A DNA stretch of 40,266 nucleotides from an uncultured Akkermansia sp. (GTDB taxonomy: Bacteria; Verrucomicrobiota; Verrucomicrobiia; Verrucomicrobiales; Akkermansiaceae): positions 1 through 40,266 of the forward strand of contig CASFPZ010000022.1 of NCBI GenBank assembly GCA_949296365.1. Direction: 5' to 3'. Below the pieces are notes generated by a model that had not been told where the DNA came from, made no database searches, and was given only the letters and a program-made list of their open reading frames with translations. Positions 16,062 through 24,133 of this stretch are shown here, one piece after another. A program made the translations under genes and the position numbers. Position 1 is the first letter of the stretch. Every line of letters starts with the position of its first letter.

Positions 16062-17729
16062 ATGTTGAAACAAGGACAATATGCTTTATCGTACTACATT
16101 CGCAATGTAGCAGAATGTGCCCTTGATTTTTCATACAAACTGGGTAGGGGACAACAAATGGCGGCAGGGGAAGAATTACAGCATCTCTTGGAAGCTGCTG
16201 AGCGCCTGCCTGCCGTTGCGGTGATTGGCGATCCTCGGGCTGGTAAATCGTCTGTGCTGGATTTGTTGATTAACCCTGGACGAGATACTTTTGCAAAAAT
16301 GTCTCGTTGTGAACCTGTGTTGTGGTGGCGATTTGATGCCAATTCGCCTGGCGAAGTTCCTAGTGTAGCCTCGACTGCCTATTATCCTCATCCCTTGCTT
16401 CGAAATATTGAGTTGGTAGATACTTACATTGAGGATTTTGATAAACAAGGAGATTTGTTGAAAAAGGCTCTTGAACGCGTCGATGTAATTCTTGTAGTGT
16501 TGCCTGCTACGATTCAGGTGCGCTCTCAGGAAAGCTTGTGGGCATTTATCTCAAGTCTGCCTGTTGATTACTATGATCGCATGATCATTGTTTTAACGCA
16601 TGCAGATGAATGTAGTTTTAATCAAATTGAGGAACTCAAAACTGAGTTAAGAGAATTTTGTCGCAATTCTCTGGGGGTGACGTTGGCTATCTATTATGTC
16701 TATAGCGGGGGGAACCATATCGGAAATGGAGCGGAAGTTCTTGTCAAGAAAATTGATCGTGTGTTGGCGTTGCGCTTGGCTTCCATGGGCTGGAACAGGC
16801 GCATTGTGGAGGCAACTCAAGCTCTGCTAAAAGAACAAAACGATGTCTTGAATAAGCAGCGTAGCCTATTGCGAATTGATGCTGGAGTATTGGCTCGCAT
16901 TGATAGTGTTGTGATGTCTCTTGGCAGACAGGTATTTAGTGATTTACCCAAACGCCTTGAGACGATGGCGGATATGATCCAGGCTGAAGTCCCTGTGTTG
17001 GTTCAGAGAAGTGCTTATGAACTCGGGAAAATCCTGTCGATCAACCGTGTGTTGTGGTTGAGCCGAGTCCCTTCTCTGTTGGAATGGTGGTTCAGCCGTA
17101 GAATTGCTCGCATTGTTGAAGAAAGACAGGAAATCTACAATCGTGGATTTCTTCATGCATGCCGTCGTCAGTGGAATGAAGAAGTTCGCCCTCGCGTTAT
17201 CAACTTATGCGATATTGGCGAATTCCCCGAAGAGCAACTTGCCAACGATCTCAATTTATCTCGTGCTCGTCTGGGAAAGGCTGTTGCTGATATCCTGCGT
17301 CAATTCAAACTGAGGTCTATTTTGCGGCAAGAATTCAATGCTCAAAAAAAATGGATGAAACGGCAGTTGTATGTTGTTTTATTATTGATTACAGCTGGCG
17401 GTATTTTAGGGGGATTGGGTGAATCGTTAGCGGGATTTGCTTTGGTCGGATGTGCTGCTTTGATTTGGTGCTTAACCTCGCTTGCCCTCGTTTTTGTCAA
17501 AATTAAATTCGCCAGAAAATTAGAAAAAGACTTAGATGACTTCCGAAAAGTTGTTATGCAAGAGTTGGCAGAACCTTTACGCTTGGCAACGATTGGCGGT
17601 GTCTGGGATTATCAAAAACTTTATGTCGATATCCATCGTCAAGCTACTGTGAATGCTCAACAAATCCAGCCGCTTATTGACGAATATCATTCGCTTTATC
17701 GTATTTCAACTGTTTTACTTCAAGGTTAA
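16062..17729 (+). CDS. Bacterial dynamin-like membrane GTPase
   Basis: The product is 555 residues. The P-loop is GDPRAGKS (56-63), and the G4 motif is THAD (179-182, in place of T/NKxD). The expected G3 motif DxxG reads DTYI (120-123), so the glycine is missing, which is unusual. A helical region follows, then a paired hydrophobic stretch (about 432-478) suggesting a membrane hairpin or two transmembrane helices, and a C-terminal helical tail. This order fits bacterial dynamin-like proteins, which deform, fuse or repair membranes. The start at 16062 ATG has no strong Shine-Dalgarno; a second ATG at residue 33 is possible. It stands alone between unrelated genes. Confidence 0.8.
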   Translation: MLKQGQYALSYYIRNVAECALDFSYKLGRGQQMAAGEELQHLLEAAERLPAVAVIGDPRAGKSSVLDLLINPGRDTFAKMSRCEPVLWWRFDANSPGEVPSVASTAYYPHPLLRNIELVDTYIEDFDKQGDLLKKALERVDVILVVLPATIQVRSQESLWAFISSLPVDYYDRMIIVLTHADECSFNQIEELKTELREFCRNSLGVTLAIYYVYSGGNHIGNGAEVLVKKIDRVLALRLASMGWNRRIVEATQALLKEQNDVLNKQRSLLRIDAGVLARIDSVVMSLGRQVFSDLPKRLETMADMIQAEVPVLVQRSAYELGKILSINRVLWLSRVPSLLEWWFSRRIARIVEERQEIYNRGFLHACRRQWNEEVRPRVINLCDIGEFPEEQLANDLNLSRARLGKAVADILRQFKLRSILRQEFNAQKKWMKRQLYVVLLLITAGGILGGLGESLAGFALVGCAALIWCLTSLALVFVKIKFARKLEKDLDDFRKVVMQELAEPLRLATIGGVWDYQKLYVDIHRQATVNAQQIQPLIDEYHSLYRISTVLLQG

Positions 17730-17806
17730 ACTATTTTTCTTTTCGCTGCCTAATTGGTGAATTCCTCGGGTGTGGCAATACTTTGGGATTCCCCTGTCAA
17801 CTATAT

Positions 17807-17815
17807 TGGTATAAT
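17807..17815 (+). promoter_or_regulatory. Extended -10 promoter-like element TGGTATAAT
   Basis: TGGTATAAT is a perfect extended -10 (TGn plus TATAAT). No good -35 lies 16-18 nt upstream. It ends directly before the ATG at 17816, so if it is used, transcription would begin near 17822 and translation would have to start at ATG 17825 or 17834 of the GNAT gene. Confidence 0.4.
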
Positions 17816-18307
17816 ATGCCTTGTATGTTTGACATGTTGGTGCGTCTGTATGATCTCCCTGATGTTACAGAGCAAGAAACAAAACTAAAACAACAAGGAA
17901 TTATTGTTCGAAGGGCTGGAACGTATGAAATGCATCTAGTTGCCTCATGGGTTGGAAAAGTGTTTAGCCCTAAATGGGTCAGCGAAATGCAAATCGCCTT
18001 TGCGAGAATGCCTGTGTCGTGCATGATCGCTACGAAAGACCACTGTGTCGTCGGTTTTGCTTGTTATGATGTGACGTTTCGCGGGGCTTTTGGTCCCATG
18101 GGGGTCGATCCCTCGGTGCGTGGCTGCGGGGTGGGCAAGGTTTTACTGGTGCGCTCCTTAAAAAGTTTGCACGAACTGGGGTTTGCGTATGGTATTATCG
18201 GGGGGGTTGGCCCGGCAGAATTTTACGCGCACACGGTGGGTGCTGTCCCTATCGAGGGTAGTTCTCCGGGGACCTATATAGATATTTTGCCGGAACCTCA
18301 GGTCTGA
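17816..18307 (+). CDS. GNAT-family N-acetyltransferase
   Basis: Product up to 163 residues from ATG 17816 (in-frame ATGs at 17825 and 17834 are also possible; the upstream TTG is unlikely). The acetyl-CoA-binding motif A is clear: VDPSVRGCGVGKVLL, followed by a helix (RSLKSLHELGFAYGII) and the beta strand leading to AEFYAHTVGAVPI. It should transfer an acetyl group to an amine, but the substrate cannot be told. The N-terminal half (strand VVGFACYDVTF) is complete. It precedes a DtxR-family regulator by 72 nt on the same strand; whether the two are linked in function is unknown. Confidence 0.85.
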   Translation: MPCMFDMLVRLYDLPDVTEQETKLKQQGIIVRRAGTYEMHLVASWVGKVFSPKWVSEMQIAFARMPVSCMIATKDHCVVGFACYDVTFRGAFGPMGVDPSVRGCGVGKVLLVRSLKSLHELGFAYGIIGGVGPAEFYAHTVGAVPIEGSSPGTYIDILPEPQV

Positions 18308-18379
18308 ACCTATCGTTCTGTATGAATAAGTTCACTCTTGCCGAATCTCTGGTTTCAAGTAGGATGAATTAAATAAAAG

Positions 18380-19087
18380 ATGAAGTTAACAAAGAGCAAC
18401 GAAGATTATCTGGAGGCTATTGGTTTCTTGCTGAGAGAACGAGGGGTGGCGTTAGTGAGCGATATCGCGGCTTCGCTAAATGTTAAAATGCCTTCTGTAA
18501 CCTCGGCTATTAGACAGTTAGCTGCTCTCGGGCTTGTCGAATATGTGCAATATGCTCCCGTTAAATTGACTGAACGGGGAAAAGTGGTAGCCGACGAAAT
18601 CATGTCGAGCCATCGTACGCTCCGTGTCTTCTTTAAAAATATCCTCCATATCCCCAATAGCCGAGCTAATGAAATTGCTTGCCAGCTCGAACACATTATG
18701 GATGTCGATGAAATCGGCCGTGTGGCGCGATTGACTGGGTTCCTGCTGGCGAATCCTGAATTCATGGGATCGTTGAATGATGAATTGTCCGCATTGCCTG
18801 TAACTGAACCGGCAGGGACGACTATGACGCTGGATAAAGTACGAGCAGGAATCAAATATGTGGTGCAAAAAATTGCCTCAGGACGACGGAATTTGCCAGA
18901 TGGCATGGCATTGCCGGATGACTTGAAAGTTGGTACAGAGCTCGAGGTAATCCGAGTCGCTCAGTTGGGAGATACAGTCAGTATCCGCTACGGTGAAACT
19001 TGCATTGCTTTGAATCGTGAGGTAAGCCGTCTTATTACTGTGAGAATAAATGATGAAGGGGAAAAAACCGTATCTGGTAGACGCTAG
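18380..19087 (+). CDS. DtxR/MntR-family metal-dependent transcriptional regulator
   Basis: The product is 235 residues. Residues 1-70 form the winged helix-turn-helix (SNEDYLEAI, VSDIAASLNV, SVTSAIRQLAALGLVEY). Residues 71-125 are the dimerisation/metal domain. The likely ligands are D9, E12, H78, C101, E104 and H105 (ACQLEH). D9/E12 resemble MntR and the cysteine resembles DtxR/IdeR, so iron or manganese cannot be decided. A FeoA-like SH3 domain lies at about 155-225 (LKVGTELEVIRV, CIALNREVSRLITV). It should repress or activate metal-uptake genes, none of which is recognisable in this window. The preceding 72-nt gap may hold its promoter, but no consensus is obvious. Confidence 0.92.
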   Translation: MKLTKSNEDYLEAIGFLLRERGVALVSDIAASLNVKMPSVTSAIRQLAALGLVEYVQYAPVKLTERGKVVADEIMSSHRTLRVFFKNILHIPNSRANEIACQLEHIMDVDEIGRVARLTGFLLANPEFMGSLNDELSALPVTEPAGTTMTLDKVRAGIKYVVQKIASGRRNLPDGMALPDDLKVGTELEVIRVAQLGDTVSIRYGETCIALNREVSRLITVRINDEGEKTVSGRR

Positions 19088-19170
19088 TGGCTTACCTAGC
19101 CTCCAAACGAACCGTAGTGCAAAATAGACGACTAAATGATAAGTTTTCTCTCGAGAGGATGAATTATTGT

Positions 19171-19198
19171 TTGACTTGAGGCGTCGACGCTGTATATT
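19171..19198 (+). promoter_or_regulatory. Sigma-70-like promoter with palindromic spacer
   Basis: TTGACT (19171-19176, 5 of 6) and TATATT (19193-19198, 5 of 6) are separated by 16 nt. The spacer contains GCGTCGACGC (19181-19190), a perfect 10-bp palindrome, and another perfect palindrome, CTCTCGAGAG (19148-19157), lies just upstream. The predicted transcript starts about 20 nt before the ATG of the lipoprotein gene. The palindromes are plausible repressor sites, but they do not match the DtxR or MntR boxes I know. Confidence 0.55.
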
Positions 19199-19226
19199 CC
19201 CACATATTCTATACTGTTTTCCTGAT

Positions 19227-19754
19227 ATGAAATTTCCTTCCTTCAAAAAGTCGGCCTCTCTTCTCTCTCTTGCGGTGATTGCGCTGCAGTTTGTTTCGTG
19301 CGGCGGTAGCGGTAATGGCGCGTCGTCTGTATGGGATACTTTACCTATTGGTGCTCAGCTTGATATTAATATGGGTAATCAGCAAGATGGCACGCCGTTG
19401 TATTATCAATGTACTGTGGTGGCTAACAACATCGGCCAGATGTACTTCAAGGGTAAAAGCCCAGACGCTGAAGTCGCTTTCTCATGGGTTCGCAGTGGTA
19501 GTAATGCCAAATTCAATACTTCATTTGAGTACGATGACGAATCTTACATCGCTCCCGGTCCTGTCACAGTGACGTTGCGGACTCAAATGATGTTAGAGGT
19601 TGATCTGGATTTGGGCGAACAGGCTGTGAATGGCCAGTTGCCTGATTCTGCTTATGGCTCCTGCAATTATGATTTGACGTTGTTGCCTGCTGATGGTTCA
19701 GCTCTTCAACCGAACCGTTATAATGGAACGGGGCATTATCAGATCAATTATTAA
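19227..19754 (+). CDS. Small lipoprotein of unknown function
   Basis: Product 175 residues from ATG 19227, which follows the strong promoter by about 28 nt; the in-frame TTG at 19167 is inside the promoter and is rejected. The signal peptide ends in a lipobox FVSC with the lipidated cysteine at residue 25, followed by a Gly/Ser linker. The mature part is acidic and probably all-beta (strands TPLYYQCTVVANNIGQMYFKG, VTVTLRTQMMLEVDLDLG). It contains no recognised domain. It is flanked by the metal regulator and the export operon. It could be part of that export system, but nothing in the sequence shows so. Confidence 0.75.
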   Translation: MKFPSFKKSASLLSLAVIALQFVSCGGSGNGASSVWDTLPIGAQLDINMGNQQDGTPLYYQCTVVANNIGQMYFKGKSPDAEVAFSWVRSGSNAKFNTSFEYDDESYIAPGPVTVTLRTQMMLEVDLDLGEQAVNGQLPDSAYGSCNYDLTLLPADGSALQPNRYNGTGHYQINY

Positions 19755-19867
19755 TTGAGTATAATTCTTGTGTCATGAGGTGGAGGAAACAAGCAGGAGT
19801 CGGTTGCTAATGCTTGGAGTGGTGGGTTGAAGTAGTACACGAGTTTCAAGAAATAGGCGTGACCTCT

Positions 19868-19874
19868 GAGGAGG
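19868..19874 (+). promoter_or_regulatory. Strong Shine-Dalgarno GAGGAGG upstream of adaptor gene
   Basis: GAGGAGG is among the strongest ribosome-binding sequences noticed in the window. It is 9 nt from an in-frame TTG at 19884 but 21 nt from the ATG at 19896, so it favours the TTG start. It is also partly paired in a small hairpin (ACCTC 19862-19866 with GAGGT 19871-19875). Confidence 0.5.
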
Positions 19875-19883
19875 TTGCGTCTA

Positions 19884-21005
19884 TTGTTTTTTGTGATGGA
19901 TAGGATTGTGCCTGTATTTGCAAAATATTGTCTGGCGGTTGGATTGTACTGGGCGTTGTTGGGCTCAGTTAGCGGGAAGGTGCCTGTCGCTGAAAAGGGG
20001 GACGCTCCGCAAACAACAACAGCTACGTCGAACAAGTGGTTTTACGTAGGGCAATACAGGACAAAGATTACACCAGAGAAAGCTCGCGTCTTTGTGATGC
20101 CGGCTCATGGCGTTGTGACTGATTTGGTCCCACCCGGACAGCGTGTAAAAAAAGGAACCGTGATCGCGAGAGTAAACAAGGAAGAGCTTGAACTCGAACG
20201 CAAAACGATGGAAGTAGAAATCCTGAAAGAGCGAGTTGCTAAACAGGATGAAATCCAAAAATTGCAAAAAGATCGTCGCGAAGTGCTTTTTGTGAGTTCC
20301 TTGACGCGGGAAGAACGAGCATTTTTTGATAAATCGTCTCAAGACGTTGCTAAAACTAACAACCCAGAGGAAGTTTTAAAAAGTATCGATGATAAGATTG
20401 AGCTAGCCAAAAAGCAAATAGAGTTGGTGGATGCGCAGAAGAGGGCAGAATTTGCCAAGAAAGAAGAATCCTTCATCGTCACGATGCCGTTTGACGGCCG
20501 CCTGCAGTATCAATTCCAGCGGAACGAAGTTGATGAACAGGAAGGTGTATTCATTGAAAATGGCAAAGATATAGCTGCTGTTTGCGACGACTCTGCCTTT
20601 TACTTGACCATTATCGTTTCTAATCCAGAAATTGCCAATATCCCATCCAACCAGTTGAAATTGAGTTTGGAATTGACCAATTCGCAGATCATTGATGGGT
20701 TCTTCTCTCACAAGAGGGTTGAGAAAAATCAGGGCGGGGGGGGAGGCAATATGGATATGTTAGTTTTCTATTTTAAAGTTGATCCTTCAGCTCACGATGT
20801 TCTGTATTCTATGTTGGGGGCAAATTGCATTGCAAAGCTCTATTTTCATGCTGATGATCAGATCAAGGTGCTCTCCAAAATGGAACTAGCTAAAATGCCT
20901 GAGGCTTCTCAAGCGGTTCATTGGCAGGAACTGGTTGAAAATGTCGTGCCCGGTTATGAATTGATCTTGATTGGCGAAACTCAATTATTCGCACGCAAGA
21001 AATGA
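19884..21005 (+). CDS. Periplasmic adaptor (membrane-fusion) protein, HlyD/MacA-like
   Basis: Product 373 residues from TTG 19884 (chosen for the Shine-Dalgarno at 19868-19874), or 369 from ATG 19896. An N-terminal hydrophobic segment (VPVFAKYCLAVGLYWALLGSV) acts as signal or anchor. A lipoyl/biotinyl-type half (VFVMPAHGVVTDLVPPGQRVKKGTVIARVN) is followed by a long helical hairpin (about residues 100-190) and the second lipoyl half (IVTMPFDGRLQYQFQRNEVDEQEGVFIENGKDIAAVCD). A beta-barrel domain completes the protein. It should bridge the inner-membrane ABC pump and the outer-membrane protein. Its stop overlaps the ATPase start by 4 nt (ATGA). Confidence 0.85.
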   Translation: MFFVMDRIVPVFAKYCLAVGLYWALLGSVSGKVPVAEKGDAPQTTTATSNKWFYVGQYRTKITPEKARVFVMPAHGVVTDLVPPGQRVKKGTVIARVNKEELELERKTMEVEILKERVAKQDEIQKLQKDRREVLFVSSLTREERAFFDKSSQDVAKTNNPEEVLKSIDDKIELAKKQIELVDAQKRAEFAKKEESFIVTMPFDGRLQYQFQRNEVDEQEGVFIENGKDIAAVCDDSAFYLTIIVSNPEIANIPSNQLKLSLELTNSQIIDGFFSHKRVEKNQGGGGGNMDMLVFYFKVDPSAHDVLYSMLGANCIAKLYFHADDQIKVLSKMELAKMPEASQAVHWQELVENVVPGYELILIGETQLFARKK

Positions 21006-21634
21006 AACTCGAATGTGATTCCATAACGTTTGGGTATACTCGTGGAAAGAAAATTTTTGACCGGTATACTCGCGCTTTTTTGCCGGGCATTACGGTGTTG
21101 AAGGGTTACTCAGGATGTGGCAAAACTACGCTTCTCAAAATTTTGGCTGGGTATTTGAAGATCCAATCAGGGCGTATTCTCACTCCAGACAATTGTTCGG
21201 TAACGAGTCGGCTTTATCGGCGACGTTATGTGAGTTACATGTTTCAGGGGATTAATTTGCTACCATTGGCTACGGTCGATCGTAACTTGAGACTGTGCGC
21301 TGAAATGGCAATGATGTCGTCATCCAAGTGGAAAAAACGTGCCGATGAATTAACTTCTGCCCTCGGATTGAAAGAATTGCGTAACAAACGCGCTAATAGT
21401 TTGTCTGGCGGCCAAGCTCAGCGGGCTGCTCTGGCTCGTACCTTGATGAAAGATTCGCCTATTCTTTTGCTCGACGAACCTACCTCGGGTTTAGATGATG
21501 CCAATACGTCCATAATCAAAAATCTAATTGTCAGTGATGCTTCAGACAAAATCTGTATTGTAAGTACTCATGACGCACGGTTGTTGGAGATAGCAGATGA
21601 AATCATTGATTTTAACCGCCCTGTATCTCTTTAA
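21002..21634 (+). CDS. ABC transporter ATP-binding protein (MacB/LolD type)
   Basis: The product is 210 residues. It has Walker A GYSGCGKT (35-42), Q-loop Q82 (FQGINLLP), the ABC signature LSGGQ (134-138), Walker B ILLLDEP (154-160) and the switch histidine H190 (STHD). The compact size without extra domains matches the MacB/LolD/FtsE branch, which powers extrusion from the membrane or periplasm rather than import. It should hydrolyse ATP for the downstream permease; their frames overlap by 38 nt, so translational coupling is likely. Confidence 0.93.
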   Translation: MKLECDSITFGYTRGKKIFDRYTRAFLPGITVLKGYSGCGKTTLLKILAGYLKIQSGRILTPDNCSVTSRLYRRRYVSYMFQGINLLPLATVDRNLRLCAEMAMMSSSKWKKRADELTSALGLKELRNKRANSLSGGQAQRAALARTLMKDSPILLLDEPTSGLDDANTSIIKNLIVSDASDKICIVSTHDARLLEIADEIIDFNRPVSL

Positions 21635-22733
21635 GGATACTCTCTATCGTTGGAAAGAACGCCCCTCTAGTCCGCTTTCTCGGATTCTAGTCGTGTTCTT
21701 TTTATCGATATGTGCTCTTTCTGTGTTAGCTACTTACATTATATCGACTCGGACGATACGCGATGAAATCCAGAGAAATGGGGGAGATATGGTTATTGTT
21801 TCTGATTTGGAGGATACATCGTCCCCAGGCAAAACTCGTCTGCTTAAGGAGTATTTGCCTCAATTGGGTGTGGCAAATCTCGTGATGATCAGGGATGTAA
21901 CTTCTGGGGTCGTCAACGGAAGGAAAATGTCGGTGGTGGCTTACAATGATGAATCTCTCTCGGGTTTGACGGATTTACCCTTGGCTGAATTCCCCTATTT
22001 GGCGCTTTTACCCCGCGATGAGGGGATGCCGCAGACTCCGGCTAGCCTGGACATCGAAGGTTACTGTATCCCTCTGGTTATCAGGGAGATGCCGCCGGGC
22101 CATCTCCTCGAACATGTTTATCGGAAAGGTGTTATCCTGATCCCTGAATCGGCAATTGACGCGAATTCTGCCTCTGGCATGATCCATCGCACCTTTTTGA
22201 TCCGGGTGAAAGACATGAATTATGCTAATTTGAAATTGGTAGAAGAGACGATTAACAATATTGGGCGTTTAGACGATACGATGACTCATGCCAGAAGTAG
22301 CGCTCTCATTTTGTCCAAGCTGGAGGCGTTGTTAGATAACCAGATGGAGTGCCGGGCTGGATTTGCTATTGGTATTGCTATTATTGTGGGAATTTTGTTG
22401 ACTGCTCTTGCGTCGATGGAATTCCGCCAGAATGAGTACGTCTATACATTGATGAAAAGTTTTGGCGTACAGCCGTCTATGTTGGTGTTGACATTTATCG
22501 GAGAGAATCTCTTTTTGGTATTGGGTGCGTTTGCTGTATCGACAGAGGTCTTTATCCGGGTTCAGCGAATGATATTGGGAGAATTTTTCAAGGGAGCTAA
22601 TTTACATTTGGGCCTCCAAGATTTGTCTCACGAAATAATCATCCTTGCTGGCTCTCTAGTAATATGTGTATTATTTTCATCGATTCCCATTGTGGTATCT
22701 GCTTATCGAGAGATCGGACGTGTTTTGAAATAA
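21597..22733 (+). CDS. ABC permease of the FtsX/MacB family
   Basis: The product is 378 residues. One transmembrane helix at about 29-50 is followed by a periplasmic domain of about 200 residues, then three transmembrane helices (about 254-273, 296-316, 346-369), which is the MacB/LolC topology. The ATG at 21597 lies 38 nt inside the ATPase gene. The last periplasmic helix ends in LDDTMTHARSSALILSKLEALLDNQ. It should form a dimeric pump with the ATPase and contact the adaptor. Substrate unknown (antibiotics, peptides, lipids or lipoproteins are possible for this family). Confidence 0.88.
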   Translation: MKSLILTALYLFKDTLYRWKERPSSPLSRILVVFFLSICALSVLATYIISTRTIRDEIQRNGGDMVIVSDLEDTSSPGKTRLLKEYLPQLGVANLVMIRDVTSGVVNGRKMSVVAYNDESLSGLTDLPLAEFPYLALLPRDEGMPQTPASLDIEGYCIPLVIREMPPGHLLEHVYRKGVILIPESAIDANSASGMIHRTFLIRVKDMNYANLKLVEETINNIGRLDDTMTHARSSALILSKLEALLDNQMECRAGFAIGIAIIVGILLTALASMEFRQNEYVYTLMKSFGVQPSMLVLTFIGENLFLVLGAFAVSTEVFIRVQRMILGEFFKGANLHLGLQDLSHEIIILAGSLVICVLFSSIPIVVSAYREIGRVLK

Positions 22734-22749
22734 TAGATTGGGTACAAGA

Positions 22750-24078
22750 ATGAAAAAAATTATTAAAACTTTATTACAATTCTCTGGTATTGTGAGTAAA
22801 TGGTGCCCATGTGTTTCCAGGTGTATGTCGGAGGCGCTTGTGTTAGCGTGTTGGGGATTGTTAGGTGGTGGGGTCGTTCTGCTGCTTAGCGGATGTTCGA
22901 TGGAAAAAATGGTTCAAGAACGTGTTGACCAAATGGCTGCTGATCTTGCTCAACAACCAGAACTTCATGAACTTCCTAAAAAAGTGGTTTCATGGGATGA
23001 AGCTGTTGAGTACGCCCTTGAACATAACCTTGATTTGCAGCGAGCTCGCCTTTCTGTGAAAGATGCTGAAAAACAGGTAAGCCGAATTTTCAAAGATATG
23101 ATCCCTTCTGTAAATCTGGATGCTCTGTTGACTCAGGATATTAGCAATTTAACTTCAGTAACGGGTGATGATATCGGATTCCATACTAACATTTTGTTTA
23201 ATCTCCCTTCATTGACGCGCATACCTATTACGTACTATACGGCTAAAGCTACGGTCTTCCGCGCTAAAAAAACGCTCGAAATGAAAGAACGCGAAATCGT
23301 GTCTCGCTTGTATAAAAATGTTTGGATGATGAAGTTGGGACGCCTGCAATATGGCATCGCTAAACAGGAGGCTGAGATTAAAGAACGAAATGATGGTACG
23401 GTGTCAACTGCCGATAAAGATTGGGAGGCCAAGAAAGAGGGGATCACTACTGAGTTGATAGCCCTAATGGGTAACCCCGATGTTTACTGGATCATTGATG
23501 AAAAAACCATACCCACCCTTTCCTGGAAACGTTATCAGGAGGCCTCTCGCCAACTTGATAATCTCGTCTTGACGATGATGGCTATGGAAGTTGAAGCCTC
23601 TCGCTTGAATATTTGGGGAATCAGAGCTCAGTATTTCCCAGAATTCAATGTGAACTTCTATAGCCCATCTCTTTTCACAAGTACTGGTGGTACATATGGA
23701 GGCTTTTTCGCGGATAGTGGCGATATGTATGTTAATATGAGCCTTTCCTGGAAACTCGATACGACGATGAGTATTTATGATCGCTTAGTCTCTGCAAAAG
23801 ATTCTCACAAAATCCTCGAAAAAGAGGTTCGTGTCCAAGCCCTAGACAGAAGAGATAAGGTCTCTAAGCTGATGAAAAGCATGAATGATTTTTCTAATTG
23901 GGTCTCTTATATCAAAAAACGTGCCAATTACGTCAATAGCATTCTTCCTCTCTCAACTGACGAATATCGCTCTAATCAACAAGAAGTCCGGCAGATGTAT
24001 AAAGAACTTTACAGTAATCAAGAAAAAAACTTGGAAACAGAAGCTGCCTTGATTATGGAGTACGGTCTATTGCAATAA
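22750..24078 (+). CDS. TolC-like outer-membrane efflux lipoprotein
   Basis: Product 442 residues from ATG 22750. The lipobox LLSGC places the lipidated cysteine at residue 49, which leaves a long N-region; the ATG at 22825 would give a more usual 24-residue signal and may be the true start. The mature part has the helical and beta features of outer-membrane efflux proteins (VSWDEAVEYALEHNLDLQRARLSV at the start; a YFPEFNVNFYSPS beta segment; alternate long helices). It should form the trimeric channel for the upstream adaptor and ABC pump. It is 17 nt after the permease, so all four genes are one operon. Two repeat halves of TolC are not easily seen, and the sequence is divergent. Confidence 0.8.
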   Translation: MKKIIKTLLQFSGIVSKWCPCVSRCMSEALVLACWGLLGGGVVLLLSGCSMEKMVQERVDQMAADLAQQPELHELPKKVVSWDEAVEYALEHNLDLQRARLSVKDAEKQVSRIFKDMIPSVNLDALLTQDISNLTSVTGDDIGFHTNILFNLPSLTRIPITYYTAKATVFRAKKTLEMKEREIVSRLYKNVWMMKLGRLQYGIAKQEAEIKERNDGTVSTADKDWEAKKEGITTELIALMGNPDVYWIIDEKTIPTLSWKRYQEASRQLDNLVLTMMAMEVEASRLNIWGIRAQYFPEFNVNFYSPSLFTSTGGTYGGFFADSGDMYVNMSLSWKLDTTMSIYDRLVSAKDSHKILEKEVRVQALDRRDKVSKLMKSMNDFSNWVSYIKKRANYVNSILPLSTDEYRSNQQEVRQMYKELYSNQEKNLETEAALIMEYGLLQ

Positions 24079-24133
24079 TCTCTTCCTACTCAGTTTTCCC
24101 CCACAACAGACCAATCCCTCAACGAATTCTTGG

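Noticed and set aside
15849..16079. Minus-strand 76-codon frame between deacetylase and dynamin-like genes
   Set aside because: It overlaps the dynamin start, has no family likeness, and sits in a gap holding a hairpin.
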